Below are positions 36,763-44,940 of a stretch of 64,000 nt of DNA, in pieces. Each line of letters opens with the position of its first letter. Positions within the stretch are counted from its first letter, which is position 1. Source of the stretch: a virus; the IMG/VR virus record IMGVR_UViG_3300022220_000003, positions 1 to 64,000 of that record. The stretch is one strand, 5' to 3'. Both the position numbers and the translations under genes were made by a program. The notes under the pieces were generated by a model. The model had not been told where the DNA came from and did no database searches. It worked only from the letters and a program-made list of their open reading frames with translations.

Positions 36763-37134
36763 ATGAGCACAACGAGAGGAAACGAGACAATGAACGCAAT
36801 CACCACCGAGATCAAGTTTGCCAAGGCTGAGATGGCCGCGATTAACTTCCAAGGTGCAGGCCCCGAGCTTGGACGACGTTTTTGTCACCTCCGCCGGTTG
36901 GTTAAGCTGCTCAAGGAGCTCGATCGGCTCAACGGGTTGGGACTCGCCGAGCTCGTCACGGTTGAATACGAGTCCGAGGACGTCCCTAGCACATGTGTTG
37001 TTTTTTGGGCGAACACTGATGCCACGGCCGATATCGTGGGCAAACGCTCGGGCCAAGAAGTTGCGCGGCTTTCATCGCGTGAATTCTTTATCGAGCTCTC
37101 GTTGGCCCCCGGGCGTATGCCTGGTTTCTTTTAG
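36763..37134 (+). CDS. Accessory protein, paralogue of 29708
   Basis: 123 residues if started at the abutting ATG; ATG 36790 with GAGAGG upstream is an alternative. Shares LRRxxxxLKELD and VEYESEDVPxT with 29708. Function unknown. Confidence 0.65.
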   Translation: MSTTRGNETMNAITTEIKFAKAEMAAINFQGAGPELGRRFCHLRRLVKLLKELDRLNGLGLAELVTVEYESEDVPSTCVVFWANTDATADIVGKRSGQEVARLSSREFFIELSLAPGRMPGFF

Positions 37135-37418
37135 GCCAGCCAAACCCCAACGGCCGAGACTGCACAAAAGTGGCCGTTGGCCTCGGAGGGGCTCGAGGGA
37201 TCTCCAGGGGTTGCGGCGAGAGCTGCGGGCCGATCACAGGACGTCAACAGCCACTTTCCTCGAGCTCTGGCGCGGGAGCTGAGCTCGGCGAGCTCTGGGG
37301 AGGTAAGCGCGGGGGATCTTTTGTCCCACACCCCCCACTGGCAAAAAAACTGCGAAAATAGTTTTTTCCGAGGTACTGGCTCCCCCACCCACAAAACGCG
37401 ACCAAAACCCACCCCCAC
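37131..37418 (-). CDS. Possible gene behind a degenerate palindrome
   Basis: 95 codons from GTG at 37418. A decayed copy of the palindrome (GTACACTAAGTATAC on minus) lies at about 37421-37436. In-frame GAG CTC GCC GAG CTC matches the window's codon habit, but the rest is low in motifs. Uncertain. Confidence 0.3.
   Translation of the reverse strand: MGVGFGRVLWVGEPVPRKKLFSQFFCQWGVWDKRSPALTSPELAELSSRARARGKWLLTSCDRPAALAATPGDPSSPSEANGHFCAVSAVGVWLA
37147..37180. terminator. Hairpin after 36763
   Basis: CCAACGGCC (37147-37155) and GGCCGTTGG (37172-37180), nine-bp perfect stem, no T-run. Confidence 0.45.
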
Positions 37419-37450
37419 TTATGTATACTTAGTGTACACACCATAGGGCC

Positions 37451-37590
37451 ACCACCTGGTCACCTGGCACACCACCTGGTCGCCTGGCACACCACCTGGT
37501 CACCTGGCACACCACCTGGTCGCCTGGCACACCACCTGGTCACCTGGCACACCACCTGGTCGCCTGGCACACCACCTGGTCGCCTGGCAC
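37451..37590. repeat. 20-bp minisatellite, seven copies in two alternating types
   Basis: Units ACCACCTGGTCRCCTGGCAC with R = A,G,A,G,A,G,G in order. The alternation suggests that the original duplicated block was 40 bp. No spacers, so not a CRISPR. It lies between a gene-poor stretch and 37713. Confidence 0.9.
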
Positions 37591-37712
37591 ACCACCGCCG
37601 CCACCGCCGCCTAGTCAACCTCACCGGACGATCGTGGGGCGGGCAAAAACAACAACTTTTGAAGGGAGGTCGCCAAGGGGGGCAAAAACAAGGTGCAGCG
37701 GTAAACCTAGTG

Positions 37713-38120
37713 TCAGGCGGCCGACTGCTCGAGGCCCACCGCGTCCACAAACGCGGCAAGGTTGGCCTCGGTGGTGTTGGACGGCTGCCAAGTATGCCCG
37801 AGCAGGTCCACCAAGGCTCGGAGGGATGCGGCGATGTTAGGTTCACCTCGCCGAGCTCCCCACAACCAAAGGGCCCGCGTCCGAGGTGAGGCCTTAAACG
37901 TTGGAATCCTTACATATTTTGAGTACACCCGAACGCCGTTCCAAGTCTTGGCCCGCGGGTCGGACGGTTTGGACACCGCATCGGCTGTTTTGGGGTCACC
38001 GCAACACTCTAAAATCATTGATAAAAGCAGGTGGCACGCGTCGTCACAGCTCTCGATACCGTGCGCGTGCCCCCATTGTGCCAAGGTTTTAAATTGCTGG
38101 TCTGTCAATCTCATAATCAT
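37713..38120 (-). CDS. Hypothetical protein
   Basis: 135 residues from the ATG at 38120, set by a leaderless promoter. Helical N-terminus with Cys (ESCDDACHLLLSMILECCGDP). Middle basic, C-terminus helical. No family recognised. Possibly a replication-control protein by its divergent position to the primase gene. Confidence 0.6.
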   Translation of the reverse strand: MIMRLTDQQFKTLAQWGHAHGIESCDDACHLLLSMILECCGDPKTADAVSKPSDPRAKTWNGVRVYSKYVRIPTFKASPRTRALWLWGARRGEPNIAASLRALVDLLGHTWQPSNTTEANLAAFVDAVGLEQSAA

Positions 38121-38126
38121 ATCAAG

Positions 38127-38156
38127 TAATTAGCTCATTTCTGGAGACCAAGTCAA
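38127..38156 (-). promoter_or_regulatory. Leaderless promoter of 37713-38120
   Basis: Minus strand: TTGACT (38156-38151), an 18-base spacer, TAATTA (38132-38127), six bases, ATG at 38120. Confidence 0.65.
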
Positions 38157-38159
38157 GGG

Positions 38160-38440
38160 TGGCACGCTGTCACACGATCTACTCCTTTATGGAACAACAT
38201 ATATATGCACCGGTGAACCTACAGTTGGTAAGTCAACCACATGAGCTTCACCGGTGCATATATCTGTTATAAGTAAAAGTATAGAACAATAGGCCACGCG
38301 TGCCAGGTGTGACACAACATTTATTCAAAACGTAAAATAAAACAGGCTGTCACGCGGTGTCACGCGTGTTTTGGTCCTGTGGATCCGTATTGCGTTATTC
38401 CCAACAGTTGGCCTAGTGTCCTTGCAGCTCAAAACCTCGG
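38160..38440. other. AT-richer noncoding region, replication origin candidate
   Basis: About 280 bases between divergent genes. It holds a 17-bp perfect inverted repeat, ATATATGCACCGGTGAA (38201-38217) and its complement (38247-38263), an AT-rich flank (38262-38345), and repeated TGTCACGC/GTGTGACA words near 38168, 38310 and 38350-38370. This, directly upstream of the primase-helicase gene, fits an origin. Confidence 0.5.
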
Positions 38441-38450
38441 GGGTGATTGA

Positions 38451-40931
38451 GTGCCAAGGGACCTAACCCTGCTCGTGTGGGGTGACATCAAATCGGGTGA
38501 TCCCAACCAAGGTAACCTGGTGACTGCACCTTGGGTTGACTGGGTTAGCGTGCTATCCACCCACGTACGCAGGTCAACCAAAGGGGGTCCGTGCGTTGTC
38601 TGCGGTCACATCCCCAAAGGTAAACCCCGTTTGCAAATCCACGTCGAGGCCACCGACACGGTGTGCCTTGATATCGATAAGGGTACCACCGAGGAGATCG
38701 GCGAGATCCTCGAGGCCTTTGCCCCGTATGAATACGTGGCCTATACGAGCTTTAGCCATGCTCGATATCAGCTCGGTACCAAGGACACCCCACCGGCCCC
38801 CGGTGAGCCGACACAAACCAAGCTGCGGGTGTTGCTACCCCTAGCCCGTCGAGTAAGTGCCAAAGAATATGAGGGGGTTTGGCCGGTGATCCAGCAGTTG
38901 GCCAAGCACCCAATCGACAAGGCAATCAAGGCTCTCAACCAAGGGTACTATTTACCGAGCGCCAGGGTCGGGGCCCCGACCCTGGCCCACCACAACAAAA
39001 CCGGCCGGTGGCTCGACCCTGACAACCTCTTGCAGCTCTCGGACACCCCCGCCGAGACCTCCACCGAGCTCCCCACCGTCGAGGTTTTGGGCCGGGTCGA
39101 GACAATTATCCGCAAGCTCGCCAAAATGATACGCTCGCACCCCCTCAAGGCGGCGGCCAATGCCTTGATCAACGGCGAGCCCCTGGACTTCGGTGATGGT
39201 CGCCACGATACGATTATCCGGTTGACGGGTTGGATCGCGTTCAAAACCGAGAACAAACCTCTGCACCCAAGCGTAATCGAGGCCTTGTTCCAACGGTCGA
39301 TTGACGCAATGCGTCTTGATCGACCTCATGACATGGCATCGGTGACCATCGACGCCGCCACCGCAGCCTACGAAACCGCAATCGCCAAGGCGATTGAGAT
39401 CAAGGAGGCCGAGCGTAAGGAGGCCCAAAGTCATTACGCCGGCCCGGAGTCACCCGAGTGGCCCAAAGAAACCCTCGAGCGGTGCGCCGAGGCTCAAGAA
39501 TCCACCGTCGAGCAACTCGCGTTTGTTGTGGTGCGAGACCGGGCGCACTACATCCTACAACCGGACACCTATTTTTGCGGTCCGTTCACTGAAAAGGACG
39601 CGTTTATTGAAATCATTCAAGCTTTGGGGCGATCCCCGGTGGAGCTTTACGAGGTCACCAACTCAGGCAACTATAAACCAAGGCCATTTTTTGAGCTGAT
39701 ACGCCGATATGGCAGGGTAGCTCAACAAGTGGTCGCAAACCTCGCAACCCAACGGACCTATTACGATCGCGAGCACCGCACGATCCATGAGGCCGTTTGC
39801 CCTCGCCGCACCTTCGAGCCGGTTCACAACCCAAAAATAGACCATTGGTTGCGCCTATTCGCGGGCACGCCTGCCAATTACGAGAAGCTCCTCGATTGGA
39901 TGGCCTGTTGCCCCGATCTTAACAAGTTACTTTGCGCCCTCACCTTGGCGGGAGCTCCTGGCACCGGTAAAACCTTGTTTGCCCAAGGCATGGCCAGCCT
40001 ATGGGCCGAGGGTGGAGCGGCGGCGAGCCCCGAGGTGATCCTCGGTAACTTTAACGAGGACCTAACCCGATGCCCCCTCGTATTCGCCGATGAGACCCTG
40101 CCGAAAACCTACCGGTGGGAGTCGGTGACAACCAAGCTACGGGCCGAGATTGCCTCCTTGGTGCGCACCCTCAACCGCAAGTATTACGCCCCCTTAACCC
40201 TACAAGGGAGCCTCCGTTTTATCCTGGCGACCAACAACCCGATGATTCTCGCCAGCAACATCAGCACCGCGGCGGATCTCAACGCGGTGGCGGTGCGATT
40301 TCTCTACCTCGAGACCGGGGCCGAGGCCGAACAGTACTTGCTCACCCTGGACCACGAGACAAAGGACGGCTGGCGTATACACCAAATCGCGGCTCACGCC
40401 CTTTGGCTCCAACAAAACCGAGCGGTGACCCCCGCGGGCCGTTTTTGGGTCACCGGCGATCTCGAAAAAATGCACCGCCTACTCGTGACCTCATCGGATT
40501 GGAATAGTTGGGTTTGCGAGTGGATCGTCAAGGGGCTGCTAGACGGCTATCGCAAGGCGGAGCAAAACCAAGACACGGTGGGCCGGGTGATAGTCCAGGA
40601 GGGCCACCTCTTTGTCAATATCAGTGCAGTCGCAGATGGTTGGCCCATATACACCAACTATCCCAATATCCCCCCCGACCCGCGCAAGATCGCCACGGCC
40701 CTCCGCTCGATCTCCCTGCAACCCAAGGCCGTCCAAGTTCGCACCCCCGGCGGGACGCGGCACCGCTACTTTGACATTGACCTAAACCACCTCGTGGCGT
40801 GGGCGGATGAGAAGGGGATCTGCGGAGCACCCGAGATCGAGCTCGCAATCCACCAAGGAATCACCGAGCGGCCCAAGATCGTCAATCTGAACGAGCACCG
40901 GAACAAAGGAAAGGATCAGCCACAGCAATGA
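38451..40931 (+). CDS. Primase-helicase, D5/DUF5906-like
   Basis: 826 residues from GTG. An N-terminal primase-type domain carries CLDIDKG (catalytic acidic pair, residues 74-76), TSFSHAR and KLRVLLPLAR. A linker follows, then an SF3/D5-like helicase domain with Walker A AGAPGTGKT near residue 505, LVFADETLP and FILATNNPM (sensor). It unwinds DNA and lays primers at the phage fork. The start follows GGGGGTGA. Downstream lies a shortened paralogue of its helicase part. Confidence 0.85.
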   Translation: MPRDLTLLVWGDIKSGDPNQGNLVTAPWVDWVSVLSTHVRRSTKGGPCVVCGHIPKGKPRLQIHVEATDTVCLDIDKGTTEEIGEILEAFAPYEYVAYTSFSHARYQLGTKDTPPAPGEPTQTKLRVLLPLARRVSAKEYEGVWPVIQQLAKHPIDKAIKALNQGYYLPSARVGAPTLAHHNKTGRWLDPDNLLQLSDTPAETSTELPTVEVLGRVETIIRKLAKMIRSHPLKAAANALINGEPLDFGDGRHDTIIRLTGWIAFKTENKPLHPSVIEALFQRSIDAMRLDRPHDMASVTIDAATAAYETAIAKAIEIKEAERKEAQSHYAGPESPEWPKETLERCAEAQESTVEQLAFVVVRDRAHYILQPDTYFCGPFTEKDAFIEIIQALGRSPVELYEVTNSGNYKPRPFFELIRRYGRVAQQVVANLATQRTYYDREHRTIHEAVCPRRTFEPVHNPKIDHWLRLFAGTPANYEKLLDWMACCPDLNKLLCALTLAGAPGTGKTLFAQGMASLWAEGGAAASPEVILGNFNEDLTRCPLVFADETLPKTYRWESVTTKLRAEIASLVRTLNRKYYAPLTLQGSLRFILATNNPMILASNISTAADLNAVAVRFLYLETGAEAEQYLLTLDHETKDGWRIHQIAAHALWLQQNRAVTPAGRFWVTGDLEKMHRLLVTSSDWNSWVCEWIVKGLLDGYRKAEQNQDTVGRVIVQEGHLFVNISAVADGWPIYTNYPNIPPDPRKIATALRSISLQPKAVQVRTPGGTRHRYFDIDLNHLVAWADEKGICGAPEIELAIHQGITERPKIVNLNEHRNKGKDQPQQ

Positions 40932-40971
40932 CAACGCAAACAACGGGGCCCGTCCCTACGGGGCGGATCGA

Positions 40972-41574
40972 ATGAATCAATCCATAAACCAATGGCTTCG
41001 CCTATTGGCGGGCAATGACGACAATCACCAAAAACTCCTCGATTGGTTGGCTTGTGCCCCCAATCTGGACACGCCTTTATGTGGCCTGATTTTTGCGGGC
41101 CCACCGAAAACGAGCAAGGGTCTGTTTTTGGCGTTTGTGGCGGGGTTGCGGGAAATTTGGAACGGCTGGCGCAGTATGCCCAATAATGACACCCCTATCC
41201 TGGTCTACCGAGACGATCCCAAGGCCCTGAGCACTATCGACCCCATAACCCTAGATGCCTACCCCCGGCGGCGTTTCGTGGTCGCCACCAACACCCCCGA
41301 GATCATGTTGGCCCATGTTCACGAGCGGACACCGTTAGAACAGCTCGAGCGGTGGTTTTTGTACATGGAACCCACCGAGGAGGCGGCCGAGCTCCTCGAG
41401 GGATTCGAAGATTATCACCCGGTGTGGGGTGTGCGCCATATCACGACAGCTATCGAGACCTTGCACCAGTATCACAAGGTGGAGCGGGCCGGGCATCTAT
41501 GGGTTGAGGGTACCCCGGGCGCCATGCGCCACCTCACAACCCAACCACCTAAAGCCGTAGGGGTGACCCCATGA
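40972..41574 (+). CDS. Stand-alone helicase-domain paralogue with broken Walker A
   Basis: 200 residues. QWLRLLAGNDDNHQKLLDWLACAPNLDTPLCGLIFAGPPKTSKG aligns with the preceding primase-helicase (HWLRLFAGTPANYEKLLDWMACCPDLNKLLCALTLAGAPGTGKT). The P-loop GAPGTGKT has become GPPKTSKG, losing the last Gly and the Thr that coordinates Mg. Walker B is also weak. The sensor-like VVATNTPEIML is kept. It likely cannot hydrolyse ATP and may regulate or poison the helicase ring. The stop overlaps thyX. Confidence 0.75.
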   Translation: MNQSINQWLRLLAGNDDNHQKLLDWLACAPNLDTPLCGLIFAGPPKTSKGLFLAFVAGLREIWNGWRSMPNNDTPILVYRDDPKALSTIDPITLDAYPRRRFVVATNTPEIMLAHVHERTPLEQLERWFLYMEPTEEAAELLEGFEDYHPVWGVRHITTAIETLHQYHKVERAGHLWVEGTPGAMRHLTTQPPKAVGVTP

Positions 41575-42194
41575 GAATCATCGGACCGACCTACACGATA
41601 TTGACCCCGATCAAAGGGGAACGGATCCTAGCGGCAATCGAGGCCGCGGGGCGTACGTGTTACAAATCGCAAGAAAAGATCACACCCACGTCCTCCCAGA
41701 GGTTTGTCCAAATGATCCTCGAGCGGGGCCACGAATCGGTGATCGAGCACGAATCCGTTTCGGTGCGGATCACTTGTGACCGAGGGGTGTCTCACGAGAT
41801 CGTACGCCATCGCCTAGCGTCTTACTCCCAAGAGTCGACTCGCTATTGCAACTACGCAAGCGCCAAATTTGGTCAGGAGATCTCGGTGATTGAGCCCCCT
41901 GGACTCGGGGAGCTAGCGCGGGCGCATTGGGTCCAGGCCGTCAAAATGTGCGAGGGGCAATATTTGGAGTTGTTGGCCCTCGGGACACCACCGGAGATCG
42001 CTCGGTCGGTGTTGCCTAACGCCCTTGCCACCGAGATTGTGATGACCGCAAACCTCCGCGAATGGCGCCACTTTTTCAGGCTGCGGACGGCCAAGGCCGC
42101 ACACCCTCAGATGAGGGAGATCGCGCGGCCGATGCTCGCCGAGTTTCGTCAGCGTATACCTGTGATTTTTGACACCGTGGGGGTGACCCAATGA
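41571..42194 (+). CDS. thyX: Flavin-dependent thymidylate synthase
   Basis: 207 residues. The ThyX motif RHRLASYSQESTRY (RHRxxSxxxxSxRY) binds dUMP and FAD. HESVIEHES and LREWRHFFRLRTAKAAHPQMREIA are also typical. Makes dTMP from dUMP with methylenetetrahydrofolate and NADPH, feeding the thymidylate kinase at 16189. Length is normal for the family. ATGA overlap with the previous gene. Confidence 0.95.
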   Translation: MRIIGPTYTILTPIKGERILAAIEAAGRTCYKSQEKITPTSSQRFVQMILERGHESVIEHESVSVRITCDRGVSHEIVRHRLASYSQESTRYCNYASAKFGQEISVIEPPGLGELARAHWVQAVKMCEGQYLELLALGTPPEIARSVLPNALATEIVMTANLREWRHFFRLRTAKAAHPQMREIARPMLAEFRQRIPVIFDTVGVTQ

Positions 42195-42250
42195 AAACCT
42201 CAATCCCAAATCCACCCCACGGAGCGGGCCCAAAGGATCCACCACAATGA
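42191..42250 (+). CDS. Very short coupled ORF
   Basis: 19 codons from the ATG overlapping the thyX stop, ending in an ATGA with the next gene. It may exist only to couple translation. Low support. Confidence 0.35.
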   Translation: MKTSIPNPPHGAGPKDPPQ

Positions 42251-42369
42251 AAGGTTTAGCCATGGGTTTGCTCACGGTCGTGGGCCTCGTGACCTCGTTT
42301 ATCAATCCGCCGGTGGGGCTCATGCTCTTGACGATCGCGGGTTGTTGGTTTTGGTGGGAGCACGGATAA
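42247..42369 (+). CDS. 40-residue membrane protein
   Basis: Two hydrophobic segments (AMGLLTVVGLVTSFI and VGLMLLTIAGCWFWW) separated by NPP. Coupled by ATGA upstream and TAATG downstream. Function unknown. Confidence 0.6.
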   Translation: MKGLAMGLLTVVGLVTSFINPPVGLMLLTIAGCWFWWEHG

Positions 42370-42581
42370 TGAAAGTGAAGATCGGAAACACGGTTTATGA
42401 CTCCAACGATCAGCCTATCTTGTTGGTCCTAGACAACCACGAAAAGAGCATGATCTCGAATATGCTCCCCCAGTGTTACAAATATTGTGCTTGTCCGCAC
42501 GGTACCCCGGTGGCCGAGATCGAGCGGTTTATGGGTATCGATCACCTGAGCAAGCCCACCCCTGCGGGGCGGGCGGGGTAA
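42369..42581 (+). CDS. Small phage protein
   Basis: 70 residues from the ATG at 42369 (TAATG). MKVKIGNTVYDSNDQPILLVLDNHEKSMISNM is a pattern seen in small phage proteins of unknown function. A later Cys cluster, CYKYCACP. Confidence 0.65.
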   Translation: MKVKIGNTVYDSNDQPILLVLDNHEKSMISNMLPQCYKYCACPHGTPVAEIERFMGIDHLSKPTPAGRAG

Positions 42582-42585
42582 ATAG

Positions 42586-43065
42586 ATGCCTAGAAAACAC
42601 GATCGCTGCACCGGACATTGCTGCGAAAAATTCACCCTCCGCCTATCCCCCGAGGAGCTCGCGGCGAGCTATCGGCATTGGCTCAATCGAGACGCCGAGC
42701 CGCTCGAAATGAACGGGACTAGGACTCCACCAATATACCGCGATATACATCTGATTGCGCCCATGGTGCGGTATCTCGGGTTCACCTACGATCACCCACC
42801 GCAGATCAATCCGTCCGATAACAGGCTACTAGGCAAGCCAAAAACCAAACAACATTACTACACGTGTAAGCACTTCAACCCCAAAACGCGGGATTGCACG
42901 ATTTACGAGATCCGGCCGGCGATGTGTCGGAGCTATCCGGACTCGGGGTTGTGCAACTACGCCAAGTGTACCTGGAAGGCCAAGCGGGCCAAAAAGCAGA
43001 CCGCGGCGGAGCTGCGCCGACGCAAAAAGGCAATCATGGCCAAGGTCAAGGAGCCCACCGAATGA
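42586..43065 (+). CDS. YkgJ-like Cys-cluster protein
   Basis: 159 residues. DRCTGHCCEKF at the N-terminus and YTCKHFNPKTRDCTIYEIRPAMCRSYPDSGLC match the YkgJ family, which coordinates zinc or iron-sulphur through eight Cys. Basic C-terminal tail. Function unknown. ATGA overlap with the next gene. Confidence 0.7.
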   Translation: MPRKHDRCTGHCCEKFTLRLSPEELAASYRHWLNRDAEPLEMNGTRTPPIYRDIHLIAPMVRYLGFTYDHPPQINPSDNRLLGKPKTKQHYYTCKHFNPKTRDCTIYEIRPAMCRSYPDSGLCNYAKCTWKAKRAKKQTAAELRRRKKAIMAKVKEPTE

Positions 43066-43469
43066 CCGCCAACAAGTGGGAGGCCAAGCGCAAGGCCCAG
43101 TTTCTAAACCGGTGTATCCATTATCCGAGGTCATGGGAGGATACCCATTGCGCGGTAGGTGTGGATCTTGACGCCATATGGGACAAATCCGAGCGGCCCT
43201 ACCGGCGGATCTGCTACTCCCCCAAGGCCGCGATTCCCTGTGATAAACGAGAGCTCCCCACCGAGGCCGATTATGAGGCCTACCGTCAAGAGCTAGAAAA
43301 CAGTCTCACCCGCATGGTCAAAATTGCCGAGGCTATTGGGGCCACCGGACAGAAGCAAGGCCGCATCGATTGCCCTTGTTGTAACGGCGTAGTTGGGTTT
43401 TCAATCGCTAGCAATGGCCACATGGCCGCGGCATGCTCAACGGATGGGTGTGCCAAGTGGAGTGAATAA
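43062..43469 (+). CDS. Zinc-finger phage protein
   Basis: 135 residues from the ATG at 43062. RCIHYPRSWEDTHCAVGV, then CPCCNGVVGFSIASNGHMAAAC with C-terminal CAKW, is a recurring phage family with a zinc ribbon at the end. Function unknown. Confidence 0.65.
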   Translation: MTANKWEAKRKAQFLNRCIHYPRSWEDTHCAVGVDLDAIWDKSERPYRRICYSPKAAIPCDKRELPTEADYEAYRQELENSLTRMVKIAEAIGATGQKQGRIDCPCCNGVVGFSIASNGHMAAACSTDGCAKWSE

Positions 43470-43472
43470 GCC

Positions 43473-44663
43473 ATGGCAACTGAACCTGAGATCATTGCAT
43501 CATTAACCGCGGGCATGTCTAGTGCCTACGGCGAGCCCGAGGCCACCTATGAGGAGTTTGCAGGCGCGATCGCCCCTGCCATTGTATTGGGTGGCAGTGG
43601 TGCCGCTGGCGGCGACGTAACCGGGCCCGCGAGCTCGACTACCAACGGGGTGGTGGTTTTTGATGGTACATCGGGCAAGGTGATCAAAGGAGCCACCGCG
43701 GCGGTGGATTTCGGTGGTCAGAATATCACCAACGTGGGATCGATCGCTGGTCTCGTTCCAACGAGCCGCCAAATCAACAACGGCACCGGTATCAGTGGAG
43801 GTGGAGATCTCACAGCCGATCGGACCCTATCTGTCAACCAAGGAGCCCTAGATCCTTCCAATATGGACAGCACGGGCGCCACCGATGGCCAATTGGCCAC
43901 GGCCGATGGCCTCGGTGGTATAGCCTGGGAGGACGCCGCCGCTGGCGGCGGCGGCGACGTGTCCGGGCCCGGGTCAAGTACTGACCATGGCTTGGCGCGC
44001 TATCACGGAGCGACCGGCAAAATTATACAGAATAGCGGTGTTACGCTTAGCGACGGCAACGCCATGGTGTTCCCGTCGTCAGGGTCCATTAGCTGCCGTG
44101 GGTCCGGCAGTTACTCGGAAAAATTCGGCGTTGGCGCAGTCGCGAATGGAACTTCAGCAACCGCAATCGGTAGGCTTGCCGAGGCGACGCATAATGATAC
44201 GACAGTGGTTGGCGCACAAGCTGACGGCAAGGCGGCAAAGGCCTGCGCGTTCGGCAAGGGTGCATTGGTCAATACCGGCGCAATCAATTCGATTGCCATT
44301 GGTTACGGCACAGAAGCGAAAGGAAGTGCAACCAACTGCGTTGCGGTTGGTTATTATGCCGAAGCGTCGACCAACGTCGATCACAGTGGTGCGCTTGGTA
44401 CCAATGCAAAAGCTGCCCATGACCAGTCTTGGGCCTTCGGTCGCGCGGCGATCACGACTGCAACAAATCGCGTCACGTTCGGGCAAATCGGTACCGGTTA
44501 CTTGCTCGAGCTGCAGTGCGGCGACGGCTTTGGCTGCTTCGGCGTAACACCCCCTGGATCACAGCCGGCCAAGATCAGCGACCCCACCGATTTGGCGTCA
44601 TGCGTCACAGCCATTACCGCGATAATTGACGTTTTGGAGGGTGCGGGGCTCTCAAGTACATAA
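43473..44663 (+). CDS. Tail fibre-like protein with YadA-head-type repeats
   Basis: 396 residues. N-terminal half: GDVTGPASSTTNGVVVFDGTSGKVIKG and a second GDVSGPGSSTDHGLARYHGATGKII, phage fibre repeats. Residues about 210-340 contain YadA/Hep_Hag-like turns (AIGRLAEAT, SIAIGYGTEAKG, AVGYYAEAS, SGALGTNAKA, SWAFGRAA), which form left-handed beta rolls in trimeric adhesins. Probably a second receptor-binding protein. The 44050-44530 part lacks the window's GAGCTC habit until the last codons, suggesting transfer. Confidence 0.75.
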   Translation: MATEPEIIASLTAGMSSAYGEPEATYEEFAGAIAPAIVLGGSGAAGGDVTGPASSTTNGVVVFDGTSGKVIKGATAAVDFGGQNITNVGSIAGLVPTSRQINNGTGISGGGDLTADRTLSVNQGALDPSNMDSTGATDGQLATADGLGGIAWEDAAAGGGGDVSGPGSSTDHGLARYHGATGKIIQNSGVTLSDGNAMVFPSSGSISCRGSGSYSEKFGVGAVANGTSATAIGRLAEATHNDTTVVGAQADGKAAKACAFGKGALVNTGAINSIAIGYGTEAKGSATNCVAVGYYAEASTNVDHSGALGTNAKAAHDQSWAFGRAAITTATNRVTFGQIGTGYLLELQCGDGFGCFGVTPPGSQPAKISDPTDLASCVTAITAIIDVLEGAGLSST

Positions 44664-44711
44664 AGGCGTAAAGGGTGCCAATTACATTCGAGTAATAATC
44701 GAGGAGATACC

Positions 44712-44939
44712 ATGATCAAGGCAATCGAAGATCCGTCGAGTTTGCGCAAGCTCTACAGTGACTTGCAGGTGACCGGGGCCGAGGCCGCTTTGGCCAAAGC
44801 GCAATTAGACCTATACATCACGCGAGTCTACAAGGAGCACGACATGAGCCCCGAGACCCACGCGGTATGCTTGTGGTGTGGCAAGTTTGTGCCCCGTGAG
44901 GCGGGTTGCGGTTGTCTCAAAAAGGATAAACCAAAGTGA
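44712..44939 (+). CDS. Small Cys-containing protein
   Basis: 75 residues, with GAGGAGA upstream. N-terminal helix (LRKLYSDLQVTGAEAALAKAQ), C-terminal CLWCGKF...GCGC. Unknown. Confidence 0.6.
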   Translation: MIKAIEDPSSLRKLYSDLQVTGAEAALAKAQLDLYITRVYKEHDMSPETHAVCLWCGKFVPREAGCGCLKKDKPK

Positions 44940-44940
44940 G

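Noticed and set aside
37451-37590. CRISPR-like repeat array
   Set aside because: The 20-bp units are directly tandem with no spacers, and no cas genes are present.
37460-37846. Minus-strand 128-codon ORF through the 20-bp repeats
   Set aside because: The protein is only a translation of the minisatellite in shifting frames; it overlaps the better supported 37713-38120 gene.
40972-41574. 3' fragment of the primase-helicase made by a sequencing frameshift
   Set aside because: It repeats the helicase region rather than continuing it, and has its own start and a tight overlap with thyX.
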